Below, in pieces: positions 21,012 to 30,298 of a DNA stretch of 64,000 bases; the stretch's first letter is position 1, and the number at the start of each line of letters is the position of its first letter. Made by a program: the position numbers and the translations under genes. The stretch is from contig JAUILP010000003.1 of assembly GCA_030432875.1 (NCBI GenBank), positions 1-64,000 on the forward strand. The letters are read 5' to 3'. The notes beneath the pieces were generated by a model. That model was not told the DNA's origin, made no database searches, and saw only the letters and a program-made list of their open reading frames with translations. The stretch comes from Oligoflexia bacterium (GTDB lineage: Bacteria > Bdellovibrionota_B > Oligoflexia > Oligoflexales > JAGOVF01).

Positions 21012-21231
21012 GGTGCTCCTATTTTTGGGTATACATATATTTATGATATAAAGTTTAAATTTAACGATCGACAAAAGAGATGCTACACCTACTGGTAAGC
21101 CATCACTAAGTTTCTCCTATTATACCCATTTATACTCAATTAAAACCAGCATTTGCTCATTTTTATGGGTCTTGGTATGCTAAAAGCCGTCATCATCAAA
21201 AAATCAATTCTCACTAGCCTAAGGTGATAGT

Positions 21232-22314
21232 ATGCTGAAATTAGTGTTTAATGTCGCGAAAATTGTTTTTTTTACCATGTTAAATTCGCCATCTCTTTTA
21301 GCCTCTGGGCGCCAGCAAAACAGCACCCCGTATACGGGGATTATCAATATTCGTGCTCAAAATATTACACAGATAGACTCCAGGTTTGACATATATCAAG
21401 TTTTTCTTGGTGGCCTTGTCCCCAAAGATCATATTTTTAGGTCTTTAGGAAGCGGCGCATTTATTGATACCACCCTCGGAGGACTCGTAGTCACCAATTA
21501 TCATTTCCTCAAGAATGCCCGAAATTTTGTTGGCGTAGAACTCGGGAGTCGTGAAGAAATTGAACTTAAGCTCCTTGGAACTGATGAAGCGATGAATATC
21601 GCGGTTTTAGAACCAGTCGGTAAACATTCTTGGCACAAACTATCGACAGGTCAAAGTTCGGCTTTGCGAATAAATGAATCGGTTACCCTAGTGGCGAGCC
21701 CCTTTGGGCTCTCACCTCTGGTTATGGAGTCTCATATTGCCGCAAAGGGGGGCGTCGTAGGAACTACTCAGGCAGATAAGAACTATTATTTGGACCGGAG
21801 CATTAATGCGGCCTTATCAGGTGGCGGAGTTTTTGATACGCGCAGCAGGATTGTGGGAATAACCTCTGCTTTTGGTTTTTTTGAAAATCTAGAAGCAGGA
21901 CTCATGATTCCTATTGAAAAGATCAGTATGATCCTTGGGGACATCAAAAAATTTGGCACAACGCGAAAACTCTGGCTTGGGATCATTGCTAAAAATATCT
22001 ATGTCAAAGAAAATACCCCCGGAGATCCAGAACTGATGGGTAGTGAGGGAGTTATCGTCGAAAACCTCGTTGCCGGAGGACCTGCCCAAAAATCAGGCCT
22101 AAAAATTGGGGACATCATTACGTCTATTAATGAACGCCCCGTGGCGGACAGTCACAAACTTCAGGAGATTCTTCTAAATAAAAGCCTAATAACAAAAGAA
22201 AAAAAGATGGTCATCCAGGTTTTTAGGCGAAGCAGTGGCGCCCTAAAAATAATTATTCCTGTAGAAGAACGACCCAAAGCCCAGGATCTCCCCAAAGATC
22301 AAGACTTGCTTTAA
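21232..22314 (+). CDS. HtrA/DegP-like trypsin-fold protein with PDZ domain, altered active site
   Basis: A 360-residue exported protein with an N-terminal signal sequence, a chymotrypsin-like fold and one PDZ domain ('GVIVENLVAGGPAQKSGLKI'). Aligning by eye to DegP, His91 in 'VVTNYHFLKNA' and Ser196 in 'INAALSGGGVF' are kept. The catalytic Asp position is Asn122 ('EAMNIAVLEP' for 'xxDIALIQI'), and the oxyanion-hole GN before SGG is AL. It may be a weakly active or inactive HtrA that acts as a chaperone or scaffold in the periplasm. AAGGTGA precedes the ATG. Family confident, activity uncertain. Confidence 0.82.
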   Translation: MLKLVFNVAKIVFFTMLNSPSLLASGRQQNSTPYTGIINIRAQNITQIDSRFDIYQVFLGGLVPKDHIFRSLGSGAFIDTTLGGLVVTNYHFLKNARNFVGVELGSREEIELKLLGTDEAMNIAVLEPVGKHSWHKLSTGQSSALRINESVTLVASPFGLSPLVMESHIAAKGGVVGTTQADKNYYLDRSINAALSGGGVFDTRSRIVGITSAFGFFENLEAGLMIPIEKISMILGDIKKFGTTRKLWLGIIAKNIYVKENTPGDPELMGSEGVIVENLVAGGPAQKSGLKIGDIITSINERPVADSHKLQEILLNKSLITKEKKMVIQVFRRSSGALKIIIPVEERPKAQDLPKDQDLL

Positions 22315-22673
22315 GATTCCGCCCCCTTGACGTCCCCAAAAAACGCCTTATAAGTTTATGGATATTGAGCTTTAGGGGCAAAAGCCTGATTTATATGTCC
22401 CGTTAGGCGAAGCCTTGCAGGTTCTCTTTGCTAAGTGGCTGATTAGATTAAATCCCTTACTGAACTTGGGACACCTTGGGGTGCTAGCGAGCGAAACAGG
22501 GGGCGATCTCCCGCGAATTAGCTAGATTTAGCCAGTTGTTTGAATGAATATAGCTCAGGGGCTATTTTTAGGCAGATAGTTCATGATGTCTAAAGTCACA
22601 TACCTTATGTAGTATAAAAATCCTTGGTTTTTTTGAGACATTTAATTTTGGCAATATGCAGAGGAGAATAGTA
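22315..22673. other. Intergenic stretch before htpG
   Basis: About 360 bp. I see no ORF with a ribosome site, RNA gene or clear terminator. A TATAAA-like box lies at about 22613, which could be the -10 element of htpG, but no convincing -35 was found. Confidence 0.3.
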
Positions 22674-24551
22674 ATGCGAGAAACAGGTCAGATTTCCATT
22701 CACACAGAAAATATTTTTCCCATAATTAAAAAATGGTTATATTCAGAAAAAGAAATTTTTCTCCGCGAATTGGTTGCCAATGCTTCAGATGCGATTTCCA
22801 AACTCCATAAAATATCACTTTCAGAAGACATCCAAAAAGATCTCCCCGAGCCTGCTATAACCATAACCCTCGACAAAAAAGCAGGCACGCTGACTATTGC
22901 GGATACTGGCCTTGGCATGACTGAGGATGAGGTGAAACGGTATATTAACCAAGTCGCCTTCTCTAGCGTGCATGATTTTGTTAAAAAATATCATGACAAA
23001 GGTGATAAGGAACAAATCATCGGACATTTTGGTCTGGGTTTTTATTCCTCTTTCATGGTTGCCAAAAAAGTCGAAATTGAAACTTTATCTTATCAAAATG
23101 ATGCCGAAGCTGTTCATTGGGAATGTGAGGATGGTTCGACTGAATTTGTACTGACACGAAGCAAAAAGACTTCGGTGGGAACTACTATAACCCTCCATAT
23201 CAGTGATGATGCTAAAGAAATGCTTGAAAGCGCTGAGATACTAAAAATACTGCAGCGCTACTGCTATTTTATCCGCTATCCCATTACATTTGATGACAAA
23301 GTGATAAATGAGCCCATTCCTTTATATACCAAATCAGCCTCCCAATTGACTGACAAAGATTATTTAGATTTTTTTCATACCCTCTTTCCAGTGTCAGCAG
23401 ATCCACTTTTCTGGATACACATCAATGTGGATTATCCATTTAAGTTAAAGGGAATTCTTTATTTTCCCAAATTAAAGCACGAATTAGATGCCTCAGAGGG
23501 TAAAGTTAAACTTTTCTGTAACCAGGTTTTTGTTTCTGACAATTGCCAGGAGCTAATTCCTGAGTTTTTAACTTTGCTCAAAGGCGTCATAGACTGCCCA
23601 GACCTCCCTTTAAATGTTTCCCGAAGCTATTTGCAAAATGATCCTCAAGCAAAAAAAATAGCCACCCATATCATCAAAAAGGTTGCTGACAAACTCACTG
23701 GGATGTTTAAAACAGAGCGTGAACAGTTTGAAAAATACTGGGATGATATTCACCCCTTTGTCAAATACGGCATGCTTAGGGATGAGGCATTTTATGACCG
23801 GTTATTAGAATCGATATTTTACAAATCCAATTCGGGCAAATACTATACTCTGAACGAATATATCACTGAGTTTGGCGAAAAGTCGGGCGGAAAAATCTAT
23901 TATGCCAGCGACCTAAATAGCCAAATTGGTTATATAAAGCTTTTTGAAAATGAAGGCATTCCAGTCCTGCAAGCTAATACGGTCATAGATGGCCATTTTA
24001 TGTCTTACGTAGAAATGAAAAGCGCGCAAAAATATAAATTTAGCCGAGTCGATTCCGGTTTATCCGACAACTTAGTCAATAAAGATGGCCAGTCTAAGAT
24101 TGTTGACCCTAAAGACCAAAAAAATCAAAGCGAAAAAATAGCAGAAATCTTTCAAAAACACTTAGCGGTTACGGGAATTAAAGTAAAAGTAGAATCGTTA
24201 AAAGCAAGCACTGTTCCTGGACTTATTATCATGGATGAAAGCCAGCGCCGCATGGAAGAAATGCTAAAACTCAATACCCAGGGCGGGTTTAGTGGTGGGC
24301 TTGGCCTTAAAGATAGGACTTTGCTCGTCAATCAAAATAGCCCTGCAGTAAAAAATTTACTTGTTCTTTATGAATCTGGCAGCAGCAAAGAAAATGATGT
24401 CAAGTTGGTGGTGAATCAAGTATATGATCTCGCGTGTTTACAACACGGTGGCTTTGATAGCGCAATGATGCAGGACTTTTTAGCGCGCTCATCTGAAATA
24501 CTAGAGCGAGTAGGCCATAGTAGCCAGGGGGCCTCGTCAATCATCCTTTAG
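22674..24551 (+). CDS. htpG: Molecular chaperone HtpG (bacterial Hsp90)
   Basis: The ORF track begins at 22656, but AGAGGAG sits 8 nt before the ATG at 22674, giving 625 residues, the normal length. The ATP-binding Bergerat fold is complete: 'ELVANASDAISKL', 'DTGLGMTEDEVKRYI' and 'GHFGLGFYSSFMVAKKVE'. The middle domain has 'LNVSRSYLQND', containing the conserved catalytic-loop Arg. It is a cytosolic ATP-driven dimeric chaperone for stress and maturation. A GTG-started TPR gene begins 9 bp after its stop, so the two are probably co-transcribed. Confidence 0.97.
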   Translation: MRETGQISIHTENIFPIIKKWLYSEKEIFLRELVANASDAISKLHKISLSEDIQKDLPEPAITITLDKKAGTLTIADTGLGMTEDEVKRYINQVAFSSVHDFVKKYHDKGDKEQIIGHFGLGFYSSFMVAKKVEIETLSYQNDAEAVHWECEDGSTEFVLTRSKKTSVGTTITLHISDDAKEMLESAEILKILQRYCYFIRYPITFDDKVINEPIPLYTKSASQLTDKDYLDFFHTLFPVSADPLFWIHINVDYPFKLKGILYFPKLKHELDASEGKVKLFCNQVFVSDNCQELIPEFLTLLKGVIDCPDLPLNVSRSYLQNDPQAKKIATHIIKKVADKLTGMFKTEREQFEKYWDDIHPFVKYGMLRDEAFYDRLLESIFYKSNSGKYYTLNEYITEFGEKSGGKIYYASDLNSQIGYIKLFENEGIPVLQANTVIDGHFMSYVEMKSAQKYKFSRVDSGLSDNLVNKDGQSKIVDPKDQKNQSEKIAEIFQKHLAVTGIKVKVESLKASTVPGLIIMDESQRRMEEMLKLNTQGGFSGGLGLKDRTLLVNQNSPAVKNLLVLYESGSSKENDVKLVVNQVYDLACLQHGGFDSAMMQDFLARSSEILERVGHSSQGASSIIL

Positions 24552-24560
24552 GATTTATGA

Positions 24561-25688
24561 GTGAATACACCCATTATTATACCTCCTCCCCTTGAGTCAA
24601 AACCCAAAAGAGCCCTAAAGTATATACTTTTTTTTGCAGCTCTTTTGGTTCCCTTTTATTTTCTTTTAAGTTATTTGGGAAGTTCTCACAAAAACATGAG
24701 CAATGCTTCTGAATCAGGCAAAGCGGAATATAGGGTTGAGAAGATTCAGTCGATGAGACAAGACCATTTAGCGAAAAGAGATAAGCGACGGGAAAACCCT
24801 AAAAAAAATGATGCAAATGTTTCACCACCTTCTGTGCGAGAACAGAAGAATTCAGCAAAGGTGACCAGTGAAAGTGATGCGCACCGAACGACCGATAATA
24901 ATCAACTCCTGGAAGAAGCACGCCAATTTGTCGCAAAAGCGGAGCCTGAAAAAGCGCGACAGCTACTGGAAAAAATCATTAAAAATGATCCTCAAAATGA
25001 CGAAGCCCTGGTCGAACTAGGACTGGTTTACCTCCTTGATTTGCACGAAAGCGGCGAGGCTAAAGCAAATTTTCAAAAGGCCGCTCTAGCTAATTCACAC
25101 AATGAGGTCGCTATTTCAGAGCTTATTAACATCTATTATGAGCAAGAAACCATTGATGAGGGTGTCGCTTTTTTAACGGACCTGCTAAACCAAAATCCAG
25201 AAAACGACCAATTATCTCTTTCTATTGGTCAACTCTATGTCGATTCTGGTCGCTATGAGGATTCCTTGGTTCATTTAAAGACAGCTGCTGAGAGTGGCAA
25301 AAATAAGGATCTCGCTCTATTAGAACTAGCACGCGCTTATGGTCAACTCGGAAGACGTGACGATGAAGCAGAAGCCTTAGATAAGGCAATAAGTTATAAA
25401 GAATCAGAAATCCTCACCCTTTCGGGCGATTTAGGTAACCCTGAGCGCCAAGCATTTGAGCAAGAAGAAACCCGTCTATCCCTTTCTGTCGCTCAGGATT
25501 CGCTACATTATATGAGAGTTGATAAGGCGCAGGCTTTAATCGCAGCAGGACATTATGATGCCGCCGAAAAACTCATCAATGAAATGAGGGATTATCCCCA
25601 AGGGGATGATGCCGTAGAGCAACTTTCCCGGCATTTAAATCAGGTAAAATTCGGTAACACTCATTCGACTACTGAACAGCGCCACTAA
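24561..25688 (+). CDS. Membrane-anchored TPR protein
   Basis: A 375-residue protein with GTG start and AGGA about 8-10 nt upstream. One membrane helix lies at about residues 17-37 ('YILFFAALLVPFYFLLSYLG'), followed by a charged linker and at least four TPR-like repeats ('PEKARQLLEKIIKNDPQNDE', 'ALVELGLVYLLDL', 'GRYEDSLVHLKTAAESGKNK'). It probably assembles a complex at the membrane. The 9-bp gap to htpG suggests coupling with the chaperone, though whether they work together is unknown. Confidence 0.75.
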   Translation: MNTPIIIPPPLESKPKRALKYILFFAALLVPFYFLLSYLGSSHKNMSNASESGKAEYRVEKIQSMRQDHLAKRDKRRENPKKNDANVSPPSVREQKNSAKVTSESDAHRTTDNNQLLEEARQFVAKAEPEKARQLLEKIIKNDPQNDEALVELGLVYLLDLHESGEAKANFQKAALANSHNEVAISELINIYYEQETIDEGVAFLTDLLNQNPENDQLSLSIGQLYVDSGRYEDSLVHLKTAAESGKNKDLALLELARAYGQLGRRDDEAEALDKAISYKESEILTLSGDLGNPERQAFEQEETRLSLSVAQDSLHYMRVDKAQALIAAGHYDAAEKLINEMRDYPQGDDAVEQLSRHLNQVKFGNTHSTTEQRH

Positions 25689-25778
25689 AATATTTGAGCA
25701 ATTTTGCTTTCTCACTTGCGCGATTGATCATTTTTAAGTATTTTTTTTACTTGCTTCCGGTTCAGCCTGTCCCAATAT

Positions 25779-25867
25779 GCTCGGGTGGTGAAATCGGTAG
25801 ACACACAGGACTTAAAATCCTGTGGGGCGTAAGCCCCGTGCGAGTTCGATTCTCGCCCCGAGCACCA
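25779..25867 (+). tRNA. tRNA-Leu (anticodon TAA)
   Basis: The acceptor stem GCTCGGG pairs with CCCGAGC. The anticodon arm is CAGGA-CTTAAAA-TCCTG, giving anticodon TAA. A long variable arm (GGGGCGTAAGCCCC) marks a class II tRNA, and the T arm is GCGAG-TTCGATT-CTCGC. The 3' ACCA is encoded. The 3' end faces an integrase gene, so this is the likely integration site of the island to the right. Confidence 0.97.
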
Positions 25868-25918
25868 ATAATATCAATAACTTAAGTCATGGTCGCCTAG
25901 GTTTATCCACAGGGCAAA

Positions 25919-25940
25919 TATCTACCAAAAGTGGTAGATA
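25919..25940. repeat. Perfect 9-bp inverted repeat upstream of the second integrase
   Basis: TATCTACCA-AAAG-TGGTAGATA lies between tRNA-Leu and the integrase start. It can form a tight hairpin but is followed by few T's. As an operator or arm-type integrase site it would control or serve recombination; this is inference. Confidence 0.5.
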
Positions 25941-26001
25941 AAGTAGAGTGTTAAAAATCACACCAAAGTGCCGATAATCTTTTCGCAAGGGAGGTTTATC
26001 T

Positions 26002-27138
26002 ATGGCATTTTGGAACCGGGACAAATCGGGCCGACTTCAGGTTTACTACTACGACCCTGAAAAGGGGAAGCAAGTTAAGCTTTCCCGAAATTATCTGAGG
26101 CATCTCGATCATATTAAAGAAGATGCGGCTATCGACATTTGGGTCAAAAGGTGGGCAGCCGACAACATTAAGCATCAAAAAACCATACCTCGAGTTCTCC
26201 TTACAACGGATGAAGCGTACCTCTTTTTTGAAGCTTTTATTGAGGAACGGAAAAGATTCCGAAACCTCTCTATTAGTACCTATAAAGATGCCCATACCTA
26301 TTTTCACAAATATGTCTCAGAGTATTTTGTGACGGTTCATAAAGAAAAAGATGTTCGCAATTGGAGCCTCTATATGGCGGGGTTTCCTGGATGGCTGCTC
26401 AAAAAAAATCTGTCCAACAAATATATTAAGAAAATTATCCTGACCTGTCGGCAATTCGGACATTATCTTGCGGCTAACCATATTATCACCCATAAATGGC
26501 TTGTTTTAATTCCGGTCGACAATAGCTCGTCGGCAACGCCTTTGCCAAGAGAATTAAAGCCGAAAGAGGTGCTGAAATTTGCCCAATCATCCTCAAATTC
26601 TGAGGTGAAGCTTCTTGCTCTTTTAGGGTATTTTGCTTCCCTGCGGCCAGCAGAAACCATGGCGCTATCGGTTAAGGATTTTTATACGGGGCTGCAGGCA
26701 ATTCGAGTTTGCAAAACCCAAGAAAATTTTAAAAAACTGAAGCTCGGCAGTAAATTAACCATCCATGTCAATAAGCAACTGAGAGGGACGCTAATCGATA
26801 AACCCAAAACTAGGGGGAGTGTCGGTTATGTCGCCGTTTGGTATGCCCCGGCTGCGCGGGAAATTGGCGAATTATTAAAAGGAAAAAATGGTGCTCTATT
26901 TAGTAAAGCACGAGAAACTTTATTTATACTTTGGAAAGAACAGGGTATTAATGGCATTTCCCTCCATGACCTAAGGCGTAGCAGCGGGGTTTATCTTGGA
27001 AGGACGAAGCAGGTTCCTATGCTCCTTCTTCAGGAACATATGCGTCACTCATCGATAAATACCACCATGCTTTATATGCGCCGCCCAGAGCAAGAAAAGG
27101 TAGATACCGGAACCCAAAATTTTGATGACGTTGGATAA
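26002..27138 (+). CDS. Tyrosine recombinase/integrase, tRNA-adjacent
   Basis: A 378-residue recombinase starting after GGGAGG. The catalytic residues are recognisable: Arg in 'ASLRPAETMALSVKD', the HxxR box in 'SLHDLRRSSGVYLG', and the His plus nucleophile Tyr in 'HMRHSSINTTMLYMRR'. The N-terminal half is divergent from the first integrase in this window, so they belong to different elements. Its position 134 bp downstream of the 3' end of tRNA-Leu marks the left end of a probable genomic island. Confidence 0.85.
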   Translation: MAFWNRDKSGRLQVYYYDPEKGKQVKLSRNYLRHLDHIKEDAAIDIWVKRWAADNIKHQKTIPRVLLTTDEAYLFFEAFIEERKRFRNLSISTYKDAHTYFHKYVSEYFVTVHKEKDVRNWSLYMAGFPGWLLKKNLSNKYIKKIILTCRQFGHYLAANHIITHKWLVLIPVDNSSSATPLPRELKPKEVLKFAQSSSNSEVKLLALLGYFASLRPAETMALSVKDFYTGLQAIRVCKTQENFKKLKLGSKLTIHVNKQLRGTLIDKPKTRGSVGYVAVWYAPAAREIGELLKGKNGALFSKARETLFILWKEQGINGISLHDLRRSSGVYLGRTKQVPMLLLQEHMRHSSINTTMLYMRRPEQEKVDTGTQNFDDVG

Positions 27139-27199
27139 AACTATAGTTGCCTGAGTTTTTCATGCAACTAAGAGACTTGAGTAAAGTACATCATTTGGA

Positions 27200-28534
27200 T
27201 CAATTATCCACCTTCTGCTGACTGACGACGATATAGCCCCTACTATCTTTCACATAATATACATTGAGATGCTCACCAAAAATTTCAATGTTTCCTTGGG
27301 TAATGGCACCAAGACCCGCTTCATCTAAGCTGATTTCAGTGAGCAGTTTTAAGGTGGAATCTCTTTTATAGGTACCTAGTATGAGTCCATATTTCCCTTG
27401 AAATAAATTTAGCTGGGTATTGTTATAAATCGCAGCACTATCATACAGGATATTATCATATTGAGAAGATGGTGCATTGAGAGGAGAAACGGAATTGCTT
27501 TCATTGTAGGAACTGCATGTGTCTATAGTGAAATCTAAGGTCGATACCTGTAAACCGTTATAATAAGTGCCTTCCATCCGTAAGAGTTGATCGGTGCTCG
27601 TCAAATTAATTTCTCCAGACCCCAATTCTTTACCGGTACAAAGTAAGGTCCCAAGAGAGGAAACCTTTGAACATGAAGTTTTGGGGTAGCTTGAAGTGCC
27701 AGAATTTTGCAAAATTATCCAGTGTCCGTTTATAGATTTCACTTGCGTTATGGGATTGCTGGGAATGACAATGGGTCCTCCTTGGATAGCCCCGTCTGAT
27801 GCAAGGCGCAAAAATTGATTGGACCGAGCTAGTCCATAGGTGCCAGCCTCACTGTTCCAGGTTAGGCTAATATACCTGTTCGAGGTGTCCGCCACTACGG
27901 TCTTAGCGGTGCTCGGGATTCCTTGGGTGTCCAAGGTCAAAGAGTCTATACGGTAGGAGTTATATTTCACATAACAAGAATAGACAACCAATATGCTACT
28001 ACCATTATGGGAGACCGCAAATTCTGAAACGTAGTTGCTGCTAGTAGAGCAGTTTTTACTCAAAAGAACCGGAGCTGACAAAATTTCTCCACTGTAACTT
28101 CTTTGCTCCATATAGAGGTAGGTACTGGCGGAAGCGCAGCTTGAACTGCTAAAGATCCATAGGTGACTATTAAAATCTATGACTTCAAGATTATTGATTG
28201 TGGAGCATTCGTAAGGGCTAATCGGGATGGGCTGAGAAAAAGCAATTTGCAGATTTTGTGGGGTGCTACATGACCCTGTTAAACAGGCCGATGTTTCCTG
28301 TGCGCTTTCGTCAGCATCGTCTTTGGGTTTAGGCTTCTCGGACTTTGATGCTACGGAGTTTTTGTCGTCAACTTTAGTGTTAGGAGAAGATATTTTACTG
28401 TTAAATTTATTTAGGGTACTTTTTGTCGTGGGCTCCTCACCCAAAATGTCTTGCGTCTCTGTATTACTTCCAGAAGAGCCATCACCACAAGACATGATAA
28501 GGATCATAATAAAAAATAAAAATGGTCGTTTCAT
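27200..28534 (-). CDS. Secreted lipoprotein, beta-rich, unknown
   Basis: A 444-residue protein with lipobox 'ILIMSCGDG' (Cys about residue 16), a Ser/Thr/Lys-rich linker to about residue 90, then many short strands with aromatic residues, consistent with a beta-propeller-like surface protein. Several Cys residues suggest disulfides outside the cytoplasm. AAAGGGA precedes the start. It forms an operon with the lipoprotein gene upstream (23-bp gap). No family recognised. Confidence 0.65.
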   Translation of the reverse strand: MKRPFLFFIMILIMSCGDGSSGSNTETQDILGEEPTTKSTLNKFNSKISSPNTKVDDKNSVASKSEKPKPKDDADESAQETSACLTGSCSTPQNLQIAFSQPIPISPYECSTINNLEVIDFNSHLWIFSSSSCASASTYLYMEQRSYSGEILSAPVLLSKNCSTSSNYVSEFAVSHNGSSILVVYSCYVKYNSYRIDSLTLDTQGIPSTAKTVVADTSNRYISLTWNSEAGTYGLARSNQFLRLASDGAIQGGPIVIPSNPITQVKSINGHWIILQNSGTSSYPKTSCSKVSSLGTLLCTGKELGSGEINLTSTDQLLRMEGTYYNGLQVSTLDFTIDTCSSYNESNSVSPLNAPSSQYDNILYDSAAIYNNTQLNLFQGKYGLILGTYKRDSTLKLLTEISLDEAGLGAITQGNIEIFGEHLNVYYVKDSRGYIVVSQQKVDN

Positions 28535-28557
28535 TTTTTTAATTCCCTTTTTTCATG

Positions 28558-29496
28558 TTAGTAAATTAAAGAATCGCCTAAAAACTGGATGGCAATATTT
28601 TCTACACTTGCGAGACCACCTTCATCATTAAAATTTAGGGCGCATTGGCAGGAAATATAATGCTGAAGAGCGCAGTAAGGATTTTTTGCAAAATTTTCTG
28701 CAGTAAAGCACCATTTGTTGGGGGAATCGATATATAAGTTATTAGCGCCGGTGGCGTTCAAAATATCATGTTTACTTTGCCCAAGCTCAAATTTCATGGT
28801 GGTCTGGCTTGATTTTTTGACTTCAGGGATGTTTAAGCCATCATTAGTATTTTGCGCACAAGCATAGGTTGTTATCTTGGTAACAAAATCTCTAAGAATA
28901 ATAGGCTTTTGCTGCTCATCAAAAGACACTGATTGATCCATTGCTGAAAAATTATAGCAAATGTTAATGATTTCATCTTTGCTCTTTAAAATAATACCAA
29001 TGCGTTTATTGGCTCTTACCTTATACGATCCTGAGCTATTTCCGGCGGGTAATTTTAGGGTAAAGCTGCCATCTTCTACAACCTGGCCTTTACCAAAATA
29101 GCCACGGTCCGTATCCGATACGATATAAACAGTCATTTCGGACCATAGATCGGTAAAGCCAATATCAGCATCAAAACTGATGTCATATACGTCTGAATAT
29201 CCAGCCTCTTTAACGCGGTCTGGTAAGTGGGTCAGTTCCTGCGTATAAAAATCCTCAAGATCGAGATAAGTGCTTCCATCAACAGTGACTTCAAAGGCGC
29301 TAGGAATAAATCCCTGAAAATTTACTTGCGCAGAATTTGAACTTGCCTTCTTGGATGCCGTGGTTTCATTTTCTGAAGCTTCATCTGTTAAAACTGGATT
29401 TTGATCATTCGCGGAAGACTTAGAACTGTCTCCGCATCCGCCGATTAACAAAAAACTGCCTAAGGCAAAAGTGATTTTCATGCTGACTGTTTTCAT
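28558..29496 (-). CDS. Secreted lipoprotein, unknown
   Basis: A 312-residue protein beginning with a lipoprotein signal 'FLLIGGCGDSS', then a Ser/Asn-rich linker. A central 'VEDGSFTLKLPAGNSSGSYK' stretch looks like a carboxypeptidase-regulatory or Ig-like beta domain. The tail is Cys-rich ('NPYCALQHYISCQCAL'). AAAGGAG lies 7 nt before the ATG. It is first in a two-gene minus-strand operon with the lipoprotein at 27.2-28.5 kb. Confidence 0.65.
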   Translation of the reverse strand: MKTVSMKITFALGSFLLIGGCGDSSKSSANDQNPVLTDEASENETTASKKASSNSAQVNFQGFIPSAFEVTVDGSTYLDLEDFYTQELTHLPDRVKEAGYSDVYDISFDADIGFTDLWSEMTVYIVSDTDRGYFGKGQVVEDGSFTLKLPAGNSSGSYKVRANKRIGIILKSKDEIINICYNFSAMDQSVSFDEQQKPIILRDFVTKITTYACAQNTNDGLNIPEVKKSSQTTMKFELGQSKHDILNATGANNLYIDSPNKWCFTAENFAKNPYCALQHYISCQCALNFNDEGGLASVENIAIQFLGDSLIY

Positions 29497-29888
29497 AATA
29501 ACTCCTTTTTATAGGTAACTGTTTTCTAGCAAAACTTAATATCTCTCTCGCAGAACCTGTGACAGAAAAGGTCACAGATGAATAAATCGATTTAAAATTA
29601 GATATTTAAATTTTGGTAAAGTTAAAGGTTCTTATGAGGTACCGGATGTATTTGATGCAAACAAGCTCCGCAACAAGCTTATGGCAGCACGACTTAGCCA
29701 CAGTGAATAGCTGGTAAGGAAATTTTTTTTAATCATTTGACCCAATCTGTCACTCCTGGTGACGACAGGACTTTTAAGACTTGCAAGGAAAAGAATCTGG
29801 AGCAGGCAAAACAAAGGACTTGTCCGCTACCACGGATTTTTGACATTTACACCGGATTAAACTTATCAAGAGAAAGGGGGCATACCGA
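29497..29888. promoter_or_regulatory. Divergent intergenic region with a GTCACAG dyad
   Basis: Almost 400 bp between the lipoprotein operon (minus) and the XRE regulator (plus). It contains a 7-bp inverted repeat CTGTGAC/GTCACAG (29557-29577, 7-nt spacer) and further GTCAC/GTGAC half-sites near 29751-29763. This is a sensible place for promoters and for autoregulation by the regulator; the 9-nt core spacing does not fit a standard CRP site. No gene of its own is evident. Confidence 0.35.
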
Positions 29889-30260
29889 ATGAATGACCAT
29901 AGTCAGATTATCCCAAGGGAAAGAATGGAAAAAGAATCAATGCTCATTTTAAAATCAAAACTCAGCACCCTTCTTAAAGAGCATGGCGTGACTGCGACCA
30001 AGCTAGGAAAAGACTGCGGCATCGCCAAACAGGTTATTTGTGACTGGCTTGCCGGAGTTCAGCCGCGAAGTTTATGTAAGGTTAAAAGGGTGGCTCTCTA
30101 TTTTGGTCTATCACTTGATGAGCTCTGTTTTGGCGAAAGTATTAAAACGCTTTCTCAGGAGAAAAAGGCCTCATCTAACCAAGCAGCTAAAGATAATTTG
30201 ATAGTCTGTGGGATTTATGAACTTGTTCTTAAGAAAATTTCAAAACCTAAAACGTTTTAG
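29889..30260 (+). CDS. XRE-family helix-turn-helix regulator
   Basis: A 123-residue protein with a Cro/CI-type HTH at about residues 18-75: 'LSTLLKEHGVTATKLGKDCG' then 'IAKQVICDWLAGVQPRSL', ending 'LYFGLSLDELCFGE'. The C-terminus is short and has no obvious sensor domain. It is preceded by an AAGGGGG ribosome site. It is divergent from a lipoprotein operon and directly upstream of another lipoprotein gene, so it may control both. Confidence 0.78.
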   Translation: MNDHSQIIPRERMEKESMLILKSKLSTLLKEHGVTATKLGKDCGIAKQVICDWLAGVQPRSLCKVKRVALYFGLSLDELCFGESIKTLSQEKKASSNQAAKDNLIVCGIYELVLKKISKPKTF

Positions 30261-30298
30261 GTTTTTTAACTCAAAACCCAAAGAAAAGGGGAATGTGT

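Noticed and set aside
25694-25885. 63-residue plus-strand ORF
   Set aside because: It reads through the tRNA-Leu gene and has no family-like sequence.
29557-29577. CRP binding site
   Set aside because: TGTGA and TCACA are 9 nt apart instead of 6.
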